Assembly: GCF_001953885.1 (NCBI RefSeq)
Contig: NZ_MQUS01000003.1
Coordinates: forward strand, 1-64,000
Length of the DNA stretch: 64,000 nucleotides
From: Streptomyces sp. IMTB 2501
GTDB lineage: Bacteria > Actinomycetota > Actinomycetes > Streptomycetales > Streptomycetaceae
Direction of reading: 5' to 3'
Within the stretch, counting starts at the first letter, position 1; each line of letters opens with the position of its first letter. The notes below the pieces were generated by a model that saw only the letters and a list, made by a program, of their open reading frames with translations, made no database searches and had not been told where the DNA came from. Positions 45,522-53,222 of the stretch are shown here, piece by piece. The position numbers and the translations under genes were made by a program.

Positions 45522-46604
45522 TTGAAGCACCGACGCATACCCAGGCGGCGGGCCGCCCTGGCCGGTGCGGGAATCGCCGCACTGGTCGCAGCGGGTGTCA
45601 CCTTGCAGAATGCGAACGCCAGTGAGCCGGCGAAGTCCGCTCCGGAGCTGAAGGTTCTGTCCGCCCCGGCGGCTGGAAACCTCGCCTCTACGCTGCTGAA
45701 GAACCTCGGCTCCGGCGCCGCCGGCAGCTACTACGACGCCCAGGCCAAGAGCCTTGTCGTCAACGTGCTCGACCAGAGTGCCGTGAAAATCGTCGAGGCG
45801 GCCGGAGCCAAGGCGAGACTCGTCGCCAACTCGCTCGCCGCGCTCGACGGTGCGCGGACGACGCTGAAGAAGGACGCGACCATTCCGGGGACGTCGTGGG
45901 CGACGGACCCGGTCAGCAACAAGGTTGTCGTCACCGCCGACAAGACGGTGTCGGGCACGCAGTGGACCAAGCTGAGCAAGGTGGTCGACGCGCTCGGCGG
46001 CAAGGCCGAACTGCAGCGGTCGAAGGGGGAGTTCAAGCCCTTCATCGCCGGTGGTGACGCGATCAGCGGTTCCGGTGGGCGTTGCTCGCTCGGCTTCAAC
46101 GTGGTCAAGGACGGGCAGCCGTACTTCCTGACCGCCGGGCACTGCACCGCGGACATCTCCACCTGGTCGGACTCCAGCGGCAAGGAGATCGGGCAGAACG
46201 CGGAGTCGCACTTCCCGGGGACCGACTTCGGGCTCGTGAAGTACGCGGCGGGCGTGGACCACCCGAGCGAGGTCGACCTGTACAACGGGTCCACCCAGAA
46301 GATCACCGGGGCCGCCGAGGCGACGGTCGGGATGAAGGTGACGCGCAGTGGGTCGACGACCCATGTGCACGACGGTACGGTCACCGGGCTGAACGCCACG
46401 GTGAACTACCAGGAGGGCTCCGTCAGCGGCCTCATCCAGACCAATGTGTGCGCCGAGCCCGGTGACAGCGGTGGCTCGCTGTTCTCGGGGAGCAACGCGA
46501 TCGGCATGACCTCGGGTGGCAGTGGCGACTGCACCTCCGGCGGGGAGACGTTCTTCCAGCCGGTCACCGCCGCGCTGTCCGCCACCGGGGCGCAGATCGG
46601 CTGA
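45522..46604 (+). CDS. Secreted serine protease, streptogrisin (S1/alpha-lytic) family, larger propeptide
   Basis: This 360-residue preproprotein uses TTG 45522, 7 bases after AGGAGG. The Arg-rich n-region and hydrophobic segment AALAGAGIAALVAAGVTL form a signal peptide ending near ANA. The propeptide (about 34-175) is twice as long as in the first protease and has the alpha-lytic two-lobe form. The catalytic triad is His207 (TAGHC), Asp235 (GTDFGLV) and Ser316 (GDSGGS). Similarity to the preceding protease, including GLIQTxVCAE, shows a duplication. The longer pro-region is typical of SGPC/SGPD-like enzymes. Confidence 0.94.
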   Translation: MKHRRIPRRRAALAGAGIAALVAAGVTLQNANASEPAKSAPELKVLSAPAAGNLASTLLKNLGSGAAGSYYDAQAKSLVVNVLDQSAVKIVEAAGAKARLVANSLAALDGARTTLKKDATIPGTSWATDPVSNKVVVTADKTVSGTQWTKLSKVVDALGGKAELQRSKGEFKPFIAGGDAISGSGGRCSLGFNVVKDGQPYFLTAGHCTADISTWSDSSGKEIGQNAESHFPGTDFGLVKYAAGVDHPSEVDLYNGSTQKITGAAEATVGMKVTRSGSTTHVHDGTVTGLNATVNYQEGSVSGLIQTNVCAEPGDSGGSLFSGSNAIGMTSGGSGDCTSGGETFFQPVTAALSATGAQIG

Positions 46605-46615
46605 TTCGTTTTTGT

Positions 46616-46653
46616 GAAGTCCCGCCCCCGCGGATGCCTGGGGGCGGGACTTC
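46616..46653. terminator. Perfect 14-bp hairpin terminator after second protease
   Basis: GAAGTCCCGCCCCC and GGGGGCGGGACTTC pair perfectly around a 10-base loop, 12 bases after the protease stop. It also lies 2 bases beyond the stop of the tiny minus-strand ORF at 46655-46723. Confidence 0.85.
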
Positions 46654-46654
46654 G

Positions 46655-46723
46655 TCATGCCTGCGGCGGCCTCGTCTCCGGGTGTTTGCGCAGGTGGGAG
46701 GCGGCTGCATGGATGTCGTACAC
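46655..46723 (-). CDS. Candidate 22-residue ORF divergent from dnaE2
   Basis: A GTG start at 46723 lies inside the SOS box and opens an ORF of 22 codons (VYDIHAAASHLRKHPETR, then PPQA) ending at TGA 46655. A TATTCT on the minus strand (46736-46731) could serve as -10 for a nearly leaderless mRNA. No -35 is evident. The peptide has a plausible folded composition but no family is recognised. Confidence 0.25.
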   Translation of the reverse strand: MYDIHAAASHLRKHPETRPPQA

Positions 46724-46746
46724 ACGTTCGAGAATAGGGGTATGGT
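46716..46746 (+). promoter_or_regulatory. LexA (SOS) box and -10 element of dnaE2
   Basis: TCGTAC-ACAC-GTTCGA (46716-46731) matches the actinobacterial LexA consensus TCGAAC-N4-GTTCGA in 11 of 12 positions. TATGGT at 46741-46746 follows as a likely -10 element. LexA bound here would block the promoter until DNA damage. Confidence 0.8.
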
Positions 46747-46790
46747 GGGGGTGGAAGTAGGGAACTGATGTTCGAGTGCGGGAGGTGGGT

Positions 46791-49700
46791 GTGCCGGGCT
46801 TCGTGCATCTGCACACCGTCTCCGGGTTCTCCCTGAGGTATGGGGCATCCCATCCGGAGCGGCTGGCCGAGCGTGCCTCGGAGCGGGGGATGGATGCTCT
46901 CGCCCTCACCGATCGTGACACCGTCGCGGGGGTGGTGCGCTTCGCCAAGGCCTGTGCGAAGGCCGGAGTCCGCCCGCTGTTCGGCGCCGATCTGGCGGTG
47001 GAGGGGCCGGCGCGGGTGCGTGCGGATGATCCGGTACGCCGGGAACGGCGTGGCACTCCGGTGCGCGGTGGCGCCTTCGTCGACGAGTCGACGCCCCGCG
47101 TGACCTTTCTCGCCCGGGACGGCGCCCGGGGCTGGGCCGACCTGTGCCGCCTGGTCACCGCCGCCCATACGGCCACGGACGCCCCCCGGCTGACCTGGCC
47201 CGACAACCACGCCGACGGCCTGACCGTGCTGCTCGGTCCCGACTCCGACGTCGGCCGCGCCCTCGCCGCGGGCCGTCCCGACCGGGCCGCGAAGCTCCTC
47301 GTCCCCTGGCGCGAGGTCTACGGCGATGCACTGAGGCTGGAGGCCGTCTGGCATCAGCGCAAGGGCACCGGCCCCGGCTCCCTGCGCCTGGCCGCCCGTA
47401 CCGTCGGCTTCGCCGCCGAGCAGGGGGTGCGGCCCGTGCTCAGCAATGCCGTCCGGTATGCCGACCCCGGTGCGGGGCCTGTCGCCGATGTGCTGGATGC
47501 CGCCCGGCGGCTGGTGCCCATCGACCCCGCCAAGGAGCTGGACTCGGGCGAGGCCTGGCTCAAGGGCGCGGGTGACATGGTGCGGGTCGCCGAGCGGGTC
47601 GTGGAGGCTGCCGGTTACCGGCGGGACGTCGCGTACCGGCTGCTGGAGCAGACCCGAGCGACCGCCGCCGAGTGCCTGGTCGACCCCGAGGACGATCTCG
47701 GCATCGGCACGGTTCATTTTCCCGAGGCGTATCTCGTCGGTGCCGGGCGTCGTACCGCCCAGCGCGTGCTCGCCTCACGGGCGGCGGCGGGCATGGTGCT
47801 GCGCGGCTATGACGACCGCCGGGACTACTGGGCGCGGATGCATGACGAGCTGGACGTCATCGCTTACTACGGCTATGCCTCCTACTTCCTGACGGTGGCT
47901 CAAGTCGTCGATGACGTACGGAAGATGGGGATTCGAGTGGCCGCCCGAGGGTCCGGGGCCGGATCGCTGGTCAATCACCTTCTGGGGATCGCGCATGCCG
48001 ATCCGGTCGAGCACGGGCTGCTGATGGAGCGCTTCCTGTCCAAGCGCCGTCTCGCCCTGCCCGATATCGACATCGATGTGGAGTCCGCGCGCCGGCTGGA
48101 GGTCTACCGCGCGATCATCGACCGGTTCGGCACCGAGCGGGTCGCGACGGTCGCGATGCCGGAGACCTATCGGGTGCGGCATGCCATCCGGGACGTGGGC
48201 GCCGCTCTGTCCATGGACCCGGCCGAGATCGACCGGGTCGCCAAGTCCTTTCCGCACATCCGGGCCCGGGATGCGCGGGCCGCGCTGGAGGAACTGCCCG
48301 AGCTGCGGAAACTGGCGGGGGAGAAGGAGAAGTTCGGGCGGTTGTGGGAGCTGGTCGAGGCGCTGGACGCGCTGCCGCGCGGGGTCGCCATGCATCCGTG
48401 CGGGGTGCTGTTGTCCGATGCCTCGCTGCTCGAACGTACGCCGGTGATGCCTACCAGCGGCGAGGGCTTTCCCATGTCGCAGTTCGACAAGGAGGACGTG
48501 GAGGACCTGGGGCTGCTCAAGCTCGATGTGCTGGGTGTGCGGATGCAGTCGGCGATGGCGCATGCGGTCGCCGAGGTGGAGCGCGCGACGGGGGAGCGGG
48601 TCGATCTGGACGCGGTGCCGCCGGGGGACGCGGAGACCTATGAGCTGATCCGGTCCGCCGAGACGCTGGGGTGCTTCCAGATCGAGTCGCCCGGTCAGCG
48701 GGATCTGGTGGGGCGGCTGCAGCCGAGCACGTTTCATGATCTGGTCGTTGATATCTCGCTGTTCCGGCCCGGGCCCGTCGCCGCCGACATGGTGCGGCCG
48801 TTCATCGAGGCCAGGCACGGGCGGGCGCCGGTGCGTTATCCGCACCCGGATCTGGAGCGTCCGCTGAAGGAGACGTACGGCGTCGTCGTCTTTCACGAGC
48901 AGATCATTCACATCGTCGACATCATGACCGGCTGCGGGCGGGCCGAGGCGGACGCGGTACGGCGCGGGCTGTCCGATCCCGGGTCGCAGGGGCGGATCCG
49001 GGTCTGGTTCGCTCAGCGCGCCGCGATGAACGGATATGATGCGGAAACGATTCAGCGGACCTGGGAGATCGTCGAGGCCTTCGGGTCGTACGGGTTCTGC
49101 AAGGCGCATGCCGTCGCCTTCGCCGTGCCGACGTATCAGTCGGCCTGGCTGAAGGCCCATCACCCGGCCGCCTTCTACGCCGGGCTGCTCACACACGATC
49201 CGGGGATGTATCCGAAGCGGCTGTTGCTGGCCGATGCACGGCGGCGCGGGGTGCCGATTCTGCCGTTGGACGTGAATGTGTCCGGGGTCGCCCATCGGAT
49301 CGAACTGGTGTCTGAATCTGGAGTGTGGGGGCTGCGGCTCGCTCTCTCCGATGTGCACGGCATCAGCGAGGCCGAGGCGCGGCGGATCGCGGGCGGACAG
49401 CCGTACTCCTCGCTGGTGGACTTCTGGGAGCGGGGGCGGCCCAGTCGTCCGCTGGCCCAAAGGCTCGCCCAGGTGGGGGCGTTGGATGTGTTCGGTGCCA
49501 ACCGGCGGGATCTGCAGCTGCATCTGGCCGAGCTGCACCGGGGAGCCCGGGGCGGTGGTGGCGGGCAGCTCCCTCTGGCAGGTGGGCGGAAGACGGCTCC
49601 AGCCGGGCTGCCCGACCTCACCTCGGCGGAGCGGCTCAGTGCGGAGCTGGGTGTGCTGTCCATGGACGCCTCGCGCAATCTGATGGACGACCACCGGGAG

Positions 49701-50234
49701 TTCCTCAAGGAGCTGGGCGTGGTCTCCGCGCGCCGGCTGCGCGAGGCGCGGCACGGTGAGACCGTGCTGGTCGCGGGCGCCAAGGCGGCCACCCAGACCC
49801 CACCGATCCGCTCCGGCAAGCGGGTCATCTTCTCCACGCTGGACGACGGCACGGGGCTGGTCGATCTGGCGTTCTTCGACGACTCGCACGATGCCTGCGC
49901 CCACACCGTCTTCCACTCGTGGCTGCTGCTGGTGCGGGGAGTGGTGCAGCGGCGCGGTCCGCGCAGTCTGAGCGTGGTGGGTTCCGCCGCCTGGAATCTC
50001 GCCGAGCTCGTCGAACTGCGGGCCGCGGGCGGGCTGGACGACGTGGCGGCGCGGCTCGCGGAGCCGGTGGCCGAGGGCGCGGACGGCGATCCGACCGGTG
50101 GGCGGCGGATCCAGCTGCCGACCGGATACGAGATGCATCCGTGGGCCGATCTGCGGCCCGCGGGCCAGGAGGCCGCGCAAGGGCCTTCGGCGATGAAGAA
50201 GTTGTGGCACCAGAGTCCGGGGAGTGCGGGATGA
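46791..50234 (+). CDS. dnaE2: Error-prone DNA polymerase III alpha subunit
   Basis: This 1147-residue polymerase starts at GTG 46791, 5 bases after GGGAGGT; GTG 46776 is in frame but lies before that site. The PHP domain begins FVHLHTVSGFSLRYGASHPE. The polymerase core contains PDIDIDVESARR and GLLKLDVLGVRMQ with the catalytic Asp residues, and VVFHEQIIHIVDIMTGCG. The C-terminal OB domain (VIFSTLDDGTGLVDLAFFDD) follows a short clamp-binding-like QLPLA. DnaE2 performs mutagenic translesion synthesis. Two PHP metal ligands are altered (V10 and R42 in place of His). It overlaps the imuB-like gene by 4 bases. Confidence 0.95.
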   Translation: MPGFVHLHTVSGFSLRYGASHPERLAERASERGMDALALTDRDTVAGVVRFAKACAKAGVRPLFGADLAVEGPARVRADDPVRRERRGTPVRGGAFVDESTPRVTFLARDGARGWADLCRLVTAAHTATDAPRLTWPDNHADGLTVLLGPDSDVGRALAAGRPDRAAKLLVPWREVYGDALRLEAVWHQRKGTGPGSLRLAARTVGFAAEQGVRPVLSNAVRYADPGAGPVADVLDAARRLVPIDPAKELDSGEAWLKGAGDMVRVAERVVEAAGYRRDVAYRLLEQTRATAAECLVDPEDDLGIGTVHFPEAYLVGAGRRTAQRVLASRAAAGMVLRGYDDRRDYWARMHDELDVIAYYGYASYFLTVAQVVDDVRKMGIRVAARGSGAGSLVNHLLGIAHADPVEHGLLMERFLSKRRLALPDIDIDVESARRLEVYRAIIDRFGTERVATVAMPETYRVRHAIRDVGAALSMDPAEIDRVAKSFPHIRARDARAALEELPELRKLAGEKEKFGRLWELVEALDALPRGVAMHPCGVLLSDASLLERTPVMPTSGEGFPMSQFDKEDVEDLGLLKLDVLGVRMQSAMAHAVAEVERATGERVDLDAVPPGDAETYELIRSAETLGCFQIESPGQRDLVGRLQPSTFHDLVVDISLFRPGPVAADMVRPFIEARHGRAPVRYPHPDLERPLKETYGVVVFHEQIIHIVDIMTGCGRAEADAVRRGLSDPGSQGRIRVWFAQRAAMNGYDAETIQRTWEIVEAFGSYGFCKAHAVAFAVPTYQSAWLKAHHPAAFYAGLLTHDPGMYPKRLLLADARRRGVPILPLDVNVSGVAHRIELVSESGVWGLRLALSDVHGISEAEARRIAGGQPYSSLVDFWERGRPSRPLAQRLAQVGALDVFGANRRDLQLHLAELHRGARGGGGGQLPLAGGRKTAPAGLPDLTSAERLSAELGVLSMDASRNLMDDHREFLKELGVVSARRLREARHGETVLVAGAKAATQTPPIRSGKRVIFSTLDDGTGLVDLAFFDDSHDACAHTVFHSWLLLVRGVVQRRGPRSLSVVGSAAWNLAELVELRAAGGLDDVAARLAEPVAEGADGDPTGGRRIQLPTGYEMHPWADLRPAGQEAAQGPSAMKKLWHQSPGSAG

Positions 50235-51205
50235 CCATTCTCTGCGTACGTTTCCAGCTGCCGCCGATGTACGAGGCGGCCCTGCCGGGGCTGCTCGGGT
50301 TGCTGGAGGACTTCACCCCGGTCGTCGAGGCGCTGCCCCCGGACGGGGCGCTGGCCGATCTGCGCGGCGCCGAGCGGTACTTCGGGCGCAGCGCCGTGGA
50401 GCTGGCCTCGGTGATCCGGGTGCGGGCGCTCGCGCGACACGGCGTCGACTGCATGATCGGCGCCGGTCCGGGGCCGATGCTGGCCCGTATGGCGCTGCGC
50501 GACGCCCGGCCCGGGGTGACCTGTGTCGTGCCCGAGGACCCGGACGGCATCGCGGAGTTCCTCGCCGAGCGGCCCGTGTCCGCGCTGCCCGGCGTCGGCG
50601 CGGCGACCGCCCGCACCCTGGACGAGTACGGTCTGGACACCCTGGGTCTGGTCGCCGGCGCGCCGCTGTCCACGCTTCAGCGGCTGATCGGCGCGCGGGC
50701 GGGCCGCGAGCTGCGCGAGAAGGCGAGCGGCATCGACCGGGGCCGGGTCGTGCCGAACGCCGTCTCACGGTCACTGGCGGCGGAGCGGGCCTTCGGCATC
50801 GACGAGTTGGACCCCGGCCGGCATCGCAGGGCGCTGCTGTCGGCCGCCGAGGAGATCGGCGCACGGCTGCGCGCGGTGGAGAAGATCTGCCGCACCCTGA
50901 CCCTCACCGTCCGCTATGCGGACCGCTCCTCGACCACCCGCAGCCGCACCCTGAAGGAGCCGACCGCGCACTCGGCGGCCCTGACGGAAGCGGCCTACGG
51001 CATGTACGAGGCGCTTGGCCTGCAGCGTGCCCGGGTCCGCGCGCTCACCCTGCGCGCCGAGGGCCTGGCCCCCGCCGACCAGGCCTCCCATCAGCTCACC
51101 TTCGACCCCGTGGACGAGAAGGTCCGCCGGATCGAGGAGGTCGCGGACCGCGCGCGAGCGAAGTTCGGGCCCCGGGCGGTGATGCCGGGGTCCCTGGTGG
51201 CGTAA
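50231..51205 (+). CDS. Y-family polymerase homologue without catalytic residues (ImuB-like)
   Basis: This 324-residue protein starts at ATG 50231 overlapping dnaE2 (ATGA). It has the thumb and little-finger arrangement of Y-family polymerases: LPGVGAATARTLDEYGLDTL is the helix-hairpin-helix, and KASGIDRGRVVPNAVSRSLA and the final KVRRIEEVADRARAKFGPRA are typical of DinB. The N-terminal catalytic strand, VDMDAFF in DinB, reads CVRFQLPPMYE, so both Asp are lost, and the SxDExxxD site reads PPDGALAD, losing the Glu. QLTFD at residues 288-292 could bind the sliding clamp. In other bacteria such inactive ImuB proteins direct DnaE2 to lesions; this is the likely role here. Confidence 0.85.
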   Translation: MTILCVRFQLPPMYEAALPGLLGLLEDFTPVVEALPPDGALADLRGAERYFGRSAVELASVIRVRALARHGVDCMIGAGPGPMLARMALRDARPGVTCVVPEDPDGIAEFLAERPVSALPGVGAATARTLDEYGLDTLGLVAGAPLSTLQRLIGARAGRELREKASGIDRGRVVPNAVSRSLAAERAFGIDELDPGRHRRALLSAAEEIGARLRAVEKICRTLTLTVRYADRSSTTRSRTLKEPTAHSAALTEAAYGMYEALGLQRARVRALTLRAEGLAPADQASHQLTFDPVDEKVRRIEEVADRARAKFGPRAVMPGSLVA

Positions 51206-51222
51206 CCCCGTTCAGCCGGGCG

Positions 51223-51597
51223 TCAGTTGGCCCAGGGTGGGGTGATGCGGGTGCCGTCCGCCAGCTCCGCCTCCAGGCCGATGGGGGTGGTGACCCAGGA
51301 GAGTGCGGTGTGGTCGGTGGGGTTCTCGACGGCCAGGGTCGCACCGGGGTTGATGATCACCGTGTCGCCCGCGCCGATGCGGTCGGTCCGGCCGTCGAGG
51401 GTGATCAGCAGTTCGCCCACGAGCAGATGGAGGATCTCCTCGCGGCTGACGGTGTGTGCCGGTGCCTTGGTGCCCGCCGGGATCTCCCCGCGCCAGGCGC
51501 ACAGCTCCTTGCTGCCGGTGAGCGGGGTGGCGTACGAGACGAAGCGGGCGCCGTGGATCTCATGGGTGACGGCCTCGGACGAGCGGACGACGGGCAT
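51223..51597 (-). CDS. Cupin-domain protein
   Basis: This 124-residue single-domain protein starts at ATG 51597, with GGAG 9 bases upstream; a TTG at 51624 would add nine residues. APAHTVSREEILHLLVGELL and DRIGAGDTVIINPGATLAVE are the two cupin strands. The first motif retains His and Glu in the form HTVSREE, though one expected His is Ser. It could be a metal-dependent small-molecule dioxygenase or a binding protein. It is divergent from a MarR gene whose operators lie between them, so it is probably the repressed target. Confidence 0.85.
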   Translation of the reverse strand: MPVVRSSEAVTHEIHGARFVSYATPLTGSKELCAWRGEIPAGTKAPAHTVSREEILHLLVGELLITLDGRTDRIGAGDTVIINPGATLAVENPTDHTALSWVTTPIGLEAELADGTRITPPWAN

Positions 51598-51619
51598 GAC
51601 GGTGATCTCCGATCGAGTG

Positions 51620-51667
51620 GTCAAGTGGATTGACTATATGGTCAAGCTGCTTGACCGTCACGTCAAG
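51620..51667. promoter_or_regulatory. Tandem palindromic operators between cupin and MarR genes
   Basis: GTCAA-GTGGA-TTGAC (51620-51634) and GGTCAAG-CTG-CTTGACC (51640-51656) are perfect inverted repeats, followed by a half site GTCAAG (51662-51667). The TATATGG stretch between them is unusually AT-rich and probably contains promoter elements. The arrangement is typical of MarR-controlled divergent pairs. Confidence 0.6.
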
Positions 51668-51684
51668 GGTGTTTCAATGCCTCC

Positions 51685-52131
51685 GTGCAGAACTCCGAAG
51701 CCATGGCCCTGTCCGCCACCTTGCTCGCCGTCGCCGGTGACCTCACGCAACGCATCAACGAGGGGGTCGTCGCACGCGGATTCGCCGATGTGCGGCCCGC
51801 CCACGGCTTCACCTTCGCCCGGCTCGCCCCGGACGGGGCCACGGTCACCGATGTCGCCGCGCATCTCGGGGTGACCAAGCAGGCGGCGAGTCAGCTGGTG
51901 GACGAGATCGTGCGCAAGGGGTACGCGGAGCGCCGGCCGCATCCGCAGGACGCGCGGGCCCGGCTGATCGTGCTGACCGAGCGCGGCTGGGCGTGCACCC
52001 GGGCGGCGGAGGAGGCGGCGGCCGACGTGGTGGGGGCGTGGGCCGGGGTGCTGGGCGAGGGTGAAGTGCGGGCGCTGGGGGAGCGGTTGGCGCGGATTGT
52101 GCCCCATGGTCCGATCCGGCCCGCTTGGTGA
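51685..52131 (+). CDS. MarR-family transcriptional regulator
   Basis: This 148-residue protein starts at GTG 51685; ATG 51703 is also possible and no ribosome binding site is evident for either. The winged helix-turn-helix is VTDVAAHLGVTKQAASQLVD followed by the wing RRPHPQDARARLIVLTERGW, with dimer helices at both ends. The helix motif TKQAASQLVDEIVRKGY is typical of MarR repressors. It probably represses the divergent cupin gene and itself through the palindromes at 51620-51667. The inducing ligand is unknown. Confidence 0.9.
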   Translation: MQNSEAMALSATLLAVAGDLTQRINEGVVARGFADVRPAHGFTFARLAPDGATVTDVAAHLGVTKQAASQLVDEIVRKGYAERRPHPQDARARLIVLTERGWACTRAAEEAAADVVGAWAGVLGEGEVRALGERLARIVPHGPIRPAW

Positions 52132-52176
52132 AGGTCCATCGGGTCCTGGTGGAGCGTTGGTTATCACTGGAAGTTT

Positions 52177-52217
52177 TTACTGGCGCGTAACTTCACATGT
52201 GCACTACTCGCCCGTAA
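52177..52217. promoter_or_regulatory. Two TTAC-N6-GTAA-type operators upstream of the lipase
   Basis: TTAC-TGGCGC-GTAA (52177-52190) and CTAC-TCGCCC-GTAA (52204-52217) are similar 14-base near-palindromes with starts 27 bases apart. They lie 84-124 bases before the lipase start. The form resembles TetR-type sites that control lipid genes in actinobacteria; no regulator is identified in this window. Confidence 0.5.
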
Positions 52218-52300
52218 CTTGACGAGTGAACAGCATCCTCGTGATCCGGATCACAGGGTAAGGCCGTCGTACCTCCCTTGAGCCGCAAGGAGATCACTCG

Positions 52301-53164
52301 ATGCTGCCCTGGAAGCGAGTGCTCAGACCCCTTGCCGCGGTGCTCCTCACCGCCGCGGTCGCCACCGTTCCCGCCGCCGCGGCGCATGCCGCGGACAACG
52401 CTCCCAGCAGTGGTTGGAACGACTTCTCGTGCAAGCCCTCCGCCGACCACCCCCGCCCGGTCGTCCTGGTGCACGGCACCCTGGGCAACTCGGTCGACAA
52501 CTGGCTGTCCCTCGCCCCCTATCTGAAGGGCCGTGGATACTGCGTCTACTCCCTCGACTACGGCCAACTGCCCGGCGTCCCCCTCTTCTACGGCCTCGGT
52601 CCCATCGACAAGTCGGCGGAGCAGCTGTCGGCCTTCGTGGACAAGGTGCTCGCCGCGACCGGCGCCGCCAAGGCCGACCTGGTCGGGCACTCCCAGGGCG
52701 GCATGATGCCCCGCTACTACCTGAGGTTCCTCGGCGGAGACGCCAAGGTGAACGCCCTCGTCGGCCTGGCACCCGACAACCACGGCGCCACCGTGAGCGG
52801 CCTCACCAACCTGCTGCCGTACTTCCCCGGCGCCACGGACCTGGTCAAGGCCACCACCCCCGGCCTCGCCGACCAGATCCCCGGCTCCGACTTCCTCACC
52901 AAGCTCAACGCGGGCGGCGACACCGACCCCGGAGTGCACTACACGGTCATCGCCACCAAGTACGACGAGGTGGCCACGCCCTGGCAGAGCCAGTACCTGA
53001 GCGGCTCAGACGTCCACAACGTCCTGCTGCAGGACCTGTGCCCGCTCGACCTCACCGAGCACGTCGCGATCGGCCTGTTCGACCGGATCGCCTTCCACGA
53101 GGTGGCCAATGCGCTCGACCCGGCCGCCGCCACCGCCACCACCTGCGCGTCGGCCTTCAGCTGA
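52301..53164 (+). CDS. Secreted triacylglycerol lipase (lipase class 2 type)
   Basis: This 287-residue protein starts at ATG 52301 after AAGGAG. The signal peptide is residues 1-31. VVLVHGTLGNSVDNWLSLAP is the oxyanion-hole segment, and GHSQGGMMPRYYLRFLG holds catalytic Ser131. A His near HVAIGLFDRIAFHEVAN and an Asp around KYDEVATPWQS complete the expected triad. At least two Cys pairs suggest disulfides. It would hydrolyse short to long-chain esters or triacylglycerols outside the cell. The two TTAC-N6-GTAA sites upstream suggest control by lipid availability. Confidence 0.92.
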   Translation: MLPWKRVLRPLAAVLLTAAVATVPAAAAHAADNAPSSGWNDFSCKPSADHPRPVVLVHGTLGNSVDNWLSLAPYLKGRGYCVYSLDYGQLPGVPLFYGLGPIDKSAEQLSAFVDKVLAATGAAKADLVGHSQGGMMPRYYLRFLGGDAKVNALVGLAPDNHGATVSGLTNLLPYFPGATDLVKATTPGLADQIPGSDFLTKLNAGGDTDPGVHYTVIATKYDEVATPWQSQYLSGSDVHNVLLQDLCPLDLTEHVAIGLFDRIAFHEVANALDPAAATATTCASAFS

Positions 53165-53171
53165 CGTGCCA

Positions 53172-53210
53172 CCGGGGCCTGTCCGACCTGAGCCGCCGGA
53201 CAGGCCCCGG
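53172..53210. terminator. Perfect 14-bp hairpin terminator between lipase and LPMO genes
   Basis: CCGGGGCCTGTCCG and CGGACAGGCCCCGG pair perfectly around an 11-base loop. The hairpin begins 8 bases after the lipase stop and ends 13 bases from the LPMO stop on the other strand, so it can serve both convergent genes. Confidence 0.85.
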
Positions 53211-53222
53211 AACCCGCAGGCC

